From assembly GCF_000299915.1 (NCBI RefSeq), contig NZ_AMRI01000015.1:1-64000 (forward strand): a DNA stretch of 64,000 nt, read 5' to 3'. Position numbers and translations under genes: made by a program. Numbering within the stretch: position 1 is the first letter of the stretch; each line of letters begins with the position of its first letter. Below the pieces are notes generated by a model. The model was not told where the DNA came from. It made no database searches and saw only the letters and a program-made list of their open reading frames with translations. Below, one piece after another: positions 59,892 through 64,000 of this stretch. Source of the DNA: Gallaecimonas xiamenensis 3-C-1 (GTDB lineage: Bacteria; Pseudomonadota; Gammaproteobacteria; Enterobacterales; Gallaecimonadaceae).

Positions 59892-61307
59892 GTGCACACC
59901 AAGGTCTACCTTCCCGATGCTTTCCTGTCCGCCATGGACGCCATCATGCCCGCCTCCCTCTCCCGGGACGACTTTGTAGCGGCCTGCCAGCGCCCCCTGC
60001 GCCGGGCTATCCGCGTCAATACCTTGAAGATCTCTGTGGCCGACTTTGCCGAACAGATGGCGCAAAAAGGCTGGCAGCTGGAAACCATTCCCTGGTGCGA
60101 CACCGGTTTTTGGCTGCAAAGGCCCGACGAGGATCTGCCCCTTGGCAATGAGCCAGAGCACCTGCTGGGGCTTTTTTACGTCCAGGAAGCTTCCTCCATG
60201 CTGCCGCCCCAGGCCCTGTGGCATTGCCTGAGCGAGGCTCCGGCCAAGGTACTGGACGTGGCAGCCGCCCCTGGCTCCAAGACCACCCAATTGGCTGCCT
60301 TGATGAACAACCAGGGGCTGCTGGTGGCCAACGAATATTCGGGGTCGAGGGTCAAGGTGCTCCATGCCAACCTGCAGCGCCTTGGGGTCAGCAACTGTGC
60401 CCTTTGCCATTTTGACGGCAAGGTGTTCGGCCCCGCCTTGCCCGATACCTTCGACGCCATCTTGCTGGACGCCCCTTGCGGCGGCGAAGGCACCATCCGC
60501 AAGGACCCGGACGCTCTCAAGGATTGGGCGCAAAGCCATATCGACGCCATCAGCGAAGTGCAGCAGGGGCTGATCGAGTCGGCCTTCCAGGCCCTGAAGG
60601 TGGGAGGCGTATTGGTCTACTCCACCTGCACCCTCAACACCCAGGAAAACCAGGGTGTATTGGCCTTCCTGGCGGCACGTTTTGGCGAGGCGGTGGAACG
60701 GGTGTCCCTTGAAGGGCTTTTCGACGGCGCCGAGCAGGCCCTGACCGAGCAGGGAGAGCTGCACATCTGGCCGCAGATCTACGACTCCGAAGGTTTCTTT
60801 GTGGCGGCCGTACGCAAGCTTGCCAAGGTGGATGTTCCCGAGCCCAGCTTTCGCCTGGGCAAGTTTCCCTATACCCCGGCCAAGGGTAAAGACACCCAGG
60901 CCTTTATCCAGTATTTAAAGGACCAGTTTGGTTTTGACGCCAAACTCCTCAACCTTTGGCAAAGGGACGGGGATTTTTGGCATTTTCCTGAGGAGGCCAA
61001 CGATCTCATCGGCCGGGTGCGTCTGGACCGCATCGGTATCAAGGTGGCAGAACCTGCTGGCAAGGAATGGAAGCTGCACCAGGATTTCGTGCTGGCCTTC
61101 GGCAGCCAGTGCCGGCCCTTGGAGCTCGACAGTGCCCAGGCCGCCGATTACCTCACCGGCAAAGACTTGGCGGTGGACGGCCTGGCGGCTGGCGGCGAAC
61201 GGGTACTGAGCTACCAAGGGCACCCGATTGGCACGGCCAAAGCATTGAAAAACAAGCTTAAAAACCGTTTTCCTCGGGAGCTGGTTAAAGACAAGTTGGC
61301 GTTCTGA
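59892..61307 (+). CDS. rsmF: 16S rRNA (cytosine-1407-C5)-methyltransferase RsmF
   Basis: RsmF methylates C1407 of 16S rRNA. The 471-residue protein (E. coli 479) has the RsmB/F motifs VAAAPGSKTTQLAALM (cofactor), DAILLDAPCGGEGTIRKDPDALKDW (first catalytic Cys), VYSTCTLNTQENQGVL (nucleophile Cys) and an RsmF-type PUA-like C-terminus. I start at GTG 59892, since VHTKVYLPDAFLSAMDAIMP aligns with the E. coli N-terminus; the upstream extension to 59811 overlaps letB and has no support. Third gene of letA-letB-rsmF, as in E. coli. Confidence 0.96.
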   Translation: MHTKVYLPDAFLSAMDAIMPASLSRDDFVAACQRPLRRAIRVNTLKISVADFAEQMAQKGWQLETIPWCDTGFWLQRPDEDLPLGNEPEHLLGLFYVQEASSMLPPQALWHCLSEAPAKVLDVAAAPGSKTTQLAALMNNQGLLVANEYSGSRVKVLHANLQRLGVSNCALCHFDGKVFGPALPDTFDAILLDAPCGGEGTIRKDPDALKDWAQSHIDAISEVQQGLIESAFQALKVGGVLVYSTCTLNTQENQGVLAFLAARFGEAVERVSLEGLFDGAEQALTEQGELHIWPQIYDSEGFFVAAVRKLAKVDVPEPSFRLGKFPYTPAKGKDTQAFIQYLKDQFGFDAKLLNLWQRDGDFWHFPEEANDLIGRVRLDRIGIKVAEPAGKEWKLHQDFVLAFGSQCRPLELDSAQAADYLTGKDLAVDGLAAGGERVLSYQGHPIGTAKALKNKLKNRFPRELVKDKLAF

Positions 61308-61494
61308 GCAAGGCGAAACGCCGGGCAGCCGAGATAAATGGCGGCCCGGCGGGCAAAATAAGCGGCCTTGTTCTACCCTAAAACACAGGTTTTGCACATT
61401 TTATGCACAAGCACCGCCGAGTTTCATTAGCGCACGGCTCTCACCGAGAGCCATTCCCCTGAGCCCGAAACATGGACATAGTTTCGGGCTTTTT
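61308..61494 (+). ncRNA. Intergenic region with two hairpins and strong terminator; possible small RNA
   Basis: There is no open frame in these 187 bases. Near 61393-61410 TTTTGCACA and TATGCACAAG form a short repeat of TGCACA, after which GGCTCTC/GAGAGCC (61436-61452) makes a tight 3-nt-loop hairpin, followed by the T-run terminator at 61462-61495. Two stems plus a terminator over about 60-120 nt look like a small RNA, or the structured 3' end of the rsmF transcript. I cannot place a promoter with confidence. Confidence 0.3.
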
Positions 61495-61497
61495 TTA
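61462..61497 (+). terminator. Strong intrinsic terminator after rsmF
   Basis: AGCCCGAAAC (61462-61471) pairs perfectly with GTTTCGGGCT (61481-61490) around 9 nt, followed by a run of T. It is read from the plus strand and ends rsmF or any small RNA in the gap. The T-run adjoins the stop of the convergent tatD. Confidence 0.9.
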
Positions 61498-62289
61498 TGC
61501 GCCAAACAAGGCTTTGGCGCCGGGGAAGCAGCGGTAGAAGTTGGCGGTGGTCACCTGGGCCAATTCCTCAAGGCTGACCCCTTTGAGTTCGGCGATAAAC
61601 TGGGCCACGTCGTACACATATTGGGGCTCGTTGGACTTGCCCCTGTGGGGGACCGGCGCCAGATAGGGGCTGTCGGTTTCCACCAGCAACCTGTCCAGAG
61701 GCAGGGCTTTGACCACCTCGCGCAGGGCGTCGGCGTTACGGAAGGTGACGATACCGGAGATGGAGATGTAAAAACCCAGTGCCATGGCCTGCTGGGCCAT
61801 GTCTAAGTCTTCGGTAAAGCAGTGCAATACTCCCCCCACCTCGGCCGCCTTTTCCTCCCGCAATATGGCCAGGGTGTCTTCCTTGGCGTCGCGGGTATGG
61901 ATGATAAGGGGCAGGCCGCGCTGGCGCGCTACCTGGATATGGTGGCGAAACGACTGCTGCTGCAAGGCTGCCGTTTCCGGGGCGTAGAAGTAATCGAGGC
62001 CGGTCTCCCCTATGGCTACCACCCTGGGGTGGCCGGCCAAGTCGTAAAGGCGATCCAGTTCCTGAGCTTCTTTTTGGTCCAGGGGGTGCACGCCGCAACT
62101 GGCGGCCACCTGCTCGAAGCCGTCGATGGCCCCCATCATGTCCCCGAAGCTGTCGAGGGTGACACAGACGCACAAAAAGCGCTCTATGCCCCGTTGCTGG
62201 GCACGGTCAAGGGCGGCGGCCAGGCTGTCGCCTTCGGCCAGTTTCAGTCTTTCCAGGTGGCAGTGTGAATCAACCAACAACGTTGTCAC
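61495..62289 (-). CDS. TatD family metal-dependent hydrolase (YcfH-type)
   Basis: The 264-residue TIM-barrel hydrolase has metal ligands in VDSHCHLERL, GETGLDYFYAPE, LIIHTRDAKEDT, and LVETDSPYLAPVPHRGKSNEP. It is the YcfH-type TatD paralogue, because it follows holB and tmk as ycfH does in E. coli. Related enzymes have DNase or D-aminoacyl-tRNA deacylase activity; the true substrate here is unknown. It overlaps holB by 20 bp. Confidence 0.94.
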   Translation of the reverse strand: MTTLLVDSHCHLERLKLAEGDSLAAALDRAQQRGIERFLCVCVTLDSFGDMMGAIDGFEQVAASCGVHPLDQKEAQELDRLYDLAGHPRVVAIGETGLDYFYAPETAALQQQSFRHHIQVARQRGLPLIIHTRDAKEDTLAILREEKAAEVGGVLHCFTEDLDMAQQAMALGFYISISGIVTFRNADALREVVKALPLDRLLVETDSPYLAPVPHRGKSNEPQYVYDVAQFIAELKGVSLEELAQVTTANFYRCFPGAKALFGA

Positions 62290-63214
62290 TCCTTCCTTCC
62301 ATCAATTGCCAGGCGATATCCACCAGCAGCCATTTGCTGTTGATGGCCGGTTGTTCCAAAAGCTGCTTGCGAGAGCCGAGCACGGCCTGCCAAAGGCCGG
62401 TCAGGGCCTCTTCTCCCAGGCGCTCCTGGCGGTCCAAATGGTCATGATACAGGGGCGCCAGGCCCCGTGCCAAACGGGCCTGATCCAACAGCCGATGGGC
62501 CAACTCGTCCAGGCAGAACAGGGCCTCTTTATGCCAGCGGTCGGCAAAATTTTCAGGGTAAAGGTGGCGGGTTTCCAAGGCCACCAGATCGGCCTGAAGC
62601 TTGGCCACCTTTTCCTGGTAGCCGTCCGCCAGGGCTCGCTGTAGGGCCAGGGGCGCACCGTGAAAACGCCGCAGCAAGGCGGGGCTGGCCTGGATCCCCT
62701 GCCCTTGCAGCCAGGCCTGGGCTTGATCAGCGGGGGGCGCCGGCAGGTGCAGCTTTTGGCAGCGGGACAAGATGGTAGGCAACAGCTGCCCCGGCTGGCT
62801 GCTGGTCAGCAGCCAGTAGGTATTGGCGGGAGGCTCTTCCAGGGATTTGAGCAAGGCGTTGGCGGCGTTGAGGTTAAGCCGATCGGCCTGATGCATCAGC
62901 ACCACCTTGGCACCGCCCATCAGGGCGGCGCTATAGACGGGGCCAACCAGGGCACGGATGGCGTCCACCTTGATGCTGCCGCCGTCGGGTTCGACCCTGT
63001 GCAAGTCCGGGTGGGTACCGGCCTTTACCAACTGGCAGCTGTGGCATTGGCCGCAGCCCACCTGGTTGCGACACAGCAACTGCAAGGCAAATTGCTGGGC
63101 CAGTTGGGCCTTGCCGACGCCACTGGGGCCGGTCAGCAGGTAGGCATGGGCCAGGCGCTGGCTTTGTTGCCAGCGGCCAAAATCGGCAAGATAAGGGGCC
63201 AGCCAAGGCAGCAT
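62270..63214 (-). CDS. holB: DNA polymerase III subunit delta'
   Basis: HolB is the stator subunit of the clamp loader. The 314-residue protein has a P-loop-like GPSGVGKAQLAQQFAL, a four-cysteine zinc site (CRNQVGCGQCHSC), the DnaX-like DRLNLNAANALLKSLEEPP sensor region and LTSSQPGQLLPTILSRCQ (sensor 1 and SRC-like motif). The delta' subunit does not hydrolyse ATP. It shares one base with the tmk stop. Confidence 0.95.
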   Translation of the reverse strand: MLPWLAPYLADFGRWQQSQRLAHAYLLTGPSGVGKAQLAQQFALQLLCRNQVGCGQCHSCQLVKAGTHPDLHRVEPDGGSIKVDAIRALVGPVYSAALMGGAKVVLMHQADRLNLNAANALLKSLEEPPANTYWLLTSSQPGQLLPTILSRCQKLHLPAPPADQAQAWLQGQGIQASPALLRRFHGAPLALQRALADGYQEKVAKLQADLVALETRHLYPENFADRWHKEALFCLDELAHRLLDQARLARGLAPLYHDHLDRQERLGEEALTGLWQAVLGSRKQLLEQPAINSKWLLVDIAWQLMEGRSDNVVG

Positions 63215-63846
63215 CAGCGCCGCTCCAAGCGGCCAAGGGCGGCGTCGATGGCCTGGTGTACCTGCTCAAGGGGTTGGCCGGCGTCGATGGTGACGATGCT
63301 GTCGTCACCCTGGGCCAGGGCCTGGTAGCGGGCGCGGGTGCGCTCAAAAAAGGCCAGCTGCTCAAGCTCGATCCGGTCCAGCTCGCCCCTGGCCTTGGCC
63401 CGCTCCAGGCCCAGCTTGGGGTCGATATCCAGGTACAGGGTCAGGGCCGGCTTGAAATCCCCCAGCACCGCCTGGCGGATACTGTCGATAAGGGCGCTGT
63501 CCAACTGGCGGCCCCCCCCCTGGTAGGCGCGGCTCGACAAATCATGCCGGTCCCCCACCACCCAGTGACCCTGGGCCAGGGCCGGCTTGATGACGTTTTC
63601 CACCAGCTGCACCCGGGCGGCGTACATCAGCAGCAGCTCGGCCTGGGGGGTCAGGGGTTCTTGATGGACGGTTTTGACCAGCTCGCGCATCTTTTCGGCA
63701 AGGGGGGTGCCCCCCGGTTCACGGGTCTGCACCACGGTGGCGCCCCTTTGCTCTAAAAAGGCCCTGACCCTGGCCACCGCCGTGGACTTGCCGGCCCCTT
63801 CCAGGCCCTCTATCACCACAAAAGCCGGGTCTATCAGTGGCTTCAT
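63214..63846 (-). CDS. tmk: Thymidylate kinase
   Basis: Tmk phosphorylates dTMP to dTDP. The 210-residue protein (E. coli 213) has the P-loop [15 protein letters not shown] at about 12-26, the DR(Y/H) motif in [22 protein letters not shown], where the lid glycines follow, and [26 protein letters not shown]. It overlaps mltG by 4 bp (ATGA) and holB by one base. Confidence 0.97.
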   Translation of the reverse strand: MKPLIDPAFVVIEGLEGAGKSTAVARVRAFLEQRGATVVQTREPGGTPLAEKMRELVKTVHQEPLTPQAELLLMYAARVQLVENVIKPALAQGHWVVGDRHDLSSRAYQGGGRQLDSALIDSIRQAVLGDFKPALTLYLDIDPKLGLERAKARGELDRIELEQLAFFERTRARYQALAQGDDSIVTIDAGQPLEQVHQAIDAALGRLERR

Positions 63847-64000
63847 CCGCGTCCTCTTTGATAACGGTTCACTGCGTTGTTGTGTTCACGCAGCGTCTTG
63901 GAAAATGCATGGCTGCCGTCGCCCTTGGCCACAAAATACAGGTAGTCGGCCTTGTCCGGGTGCAGCACCGCGTCGATGGCGGCGCGGGACGGCATGGCGA
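63843..64000 (-). CDS. mltG: Endolytic murein transglycosylase MltG, C-terminal fragment
   Basis: The visible 52 codons are the C-terminus of Mlt[25 protein letters not shown], then [24 protein letters not shown], ending GRG. The rest lies beyond the right edge. MltG cleaves nascent peptidoglycan strands at the inner membrane. The order mltG-tmk-holB-tatD is that of E. coli yceG-tmk-holB-ycfH. Confidence 0.93.
   Translation of the reverse strand, partial: AMPSRAAIDAVLHPDKADYLYFVAKGDGSHAFSKTLREHNNAVNRYQRGRG

Noticed and set aside
1505-64000. Polarity of GGGNAGGG (KOPS) motifs as proof of the terminus
   Set aside because: Scanning by eye I found both orientations (for example CCCTACCC at 5592, 8675, 20243 and 53206, but GGGNAGGG near 24649 and 37337), so the bias needs a full count.
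1-64000. tRNA, rRNA, CRISPR arrays, insertion sequences
   Set aside because: None seen: no cloverleaf or rRNA-like sequence, no regularly spaced repeats, no transposase.

Overview
The window is chromosomal DNA from a GC-rich gammaproteobacterium. Gene content and order (lonH-fabA / rmf / DUF3466 / uup / glutaredoxin / rlmKL; zapC-pyrD / NAD-glutamate dehydrogenase; pepN with DUF2835; msrC-proQ-prc; letA-letB-rsmF; mltG-tmk-holB-tatD) match the Vibrio/Shewanella/Aeromonas/Gallaecimonas side of the class. I cannot name the genus; a Gallaecimonas- or Aeromonas-like organism is a guess from GC content and synteny. I saw no rRNA, tRNA or CRISPR array.

Layout. (1) Positions 1-1354 are visibly AT-rich, with orphan hypothetical genes unlike the rest. 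(2) At 1477-1504 lies a near-perfect copy of the chromosome-dimer resolution site dif (26 of 28 bases as I recall the E. coli site, with the XerD half identical), so the left edge is probably the replication terminus, and the AT-rich DNA beside it may be an element inserted at dif. (3) 1588-11087 is an accessory block: a catalytically degenerate aldo/keto reductase divergent from a TetR regulator, an RND pump with its adaptor, and a TetR-HlyD-ABC ATPase-ABC permease export operon. (4) 11227-31 kb is mostly conserved core: a phytase-like lipoprotein, lonH, fabA (with a FabR-like operator), rmf, a GlyGly-CTERM DUF3466 protein, uup, a glutaredoxin, rlmKL, an EamA transporter divergent from a LysR regulator, a cysteine-type sulfatase, zapC, pyrD and the 1616-residue glutamate dehydrogenase. 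(5) 32.3-39.1 kb holds a four-gene unit of poorly understood function, DUF1302 - DUF1329 - YCF48-like propeller - RND/MMPL permease, which looks like a trans-envelope system. (6) 39.3-50.0 kb has DUF2835, pepN, two sodium-coupled transporters (NhaC and SNF types), prc-proQ-msrC, a SIMPL protein, LexA-controlled yebG and a FrnE/DsbA-like protein. (7) 50.0-56.0 kb is the methylcitrate (propionate) operon prpB-prpC-acnD-prpF behind a 16-bp palindrome that resembles a LiuR-type operator. (8) 56.1-61.3 kb is letA-letB-rsmF, and the right edge is mltG(partial)-tmk-holB-tatD.

Most genes between 3.2 and 56 kb lie on the minus strand, as expected if replication travels leftward to dif. Many intercistronic gaps carry a short GC-rich perfect hairpin just after the upstream stop codon, often with a poor U-tract. 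The items I rate most worth following are dif and the foreign DNA abutting it, the four-gene DUF1302/DUF1329/YCF48/RND system, the aldo/keto reductase that has lost three of four catalytic residues, the structured leaders of rmf and rsmF, and a possible small RNA between rsmF and tatD.
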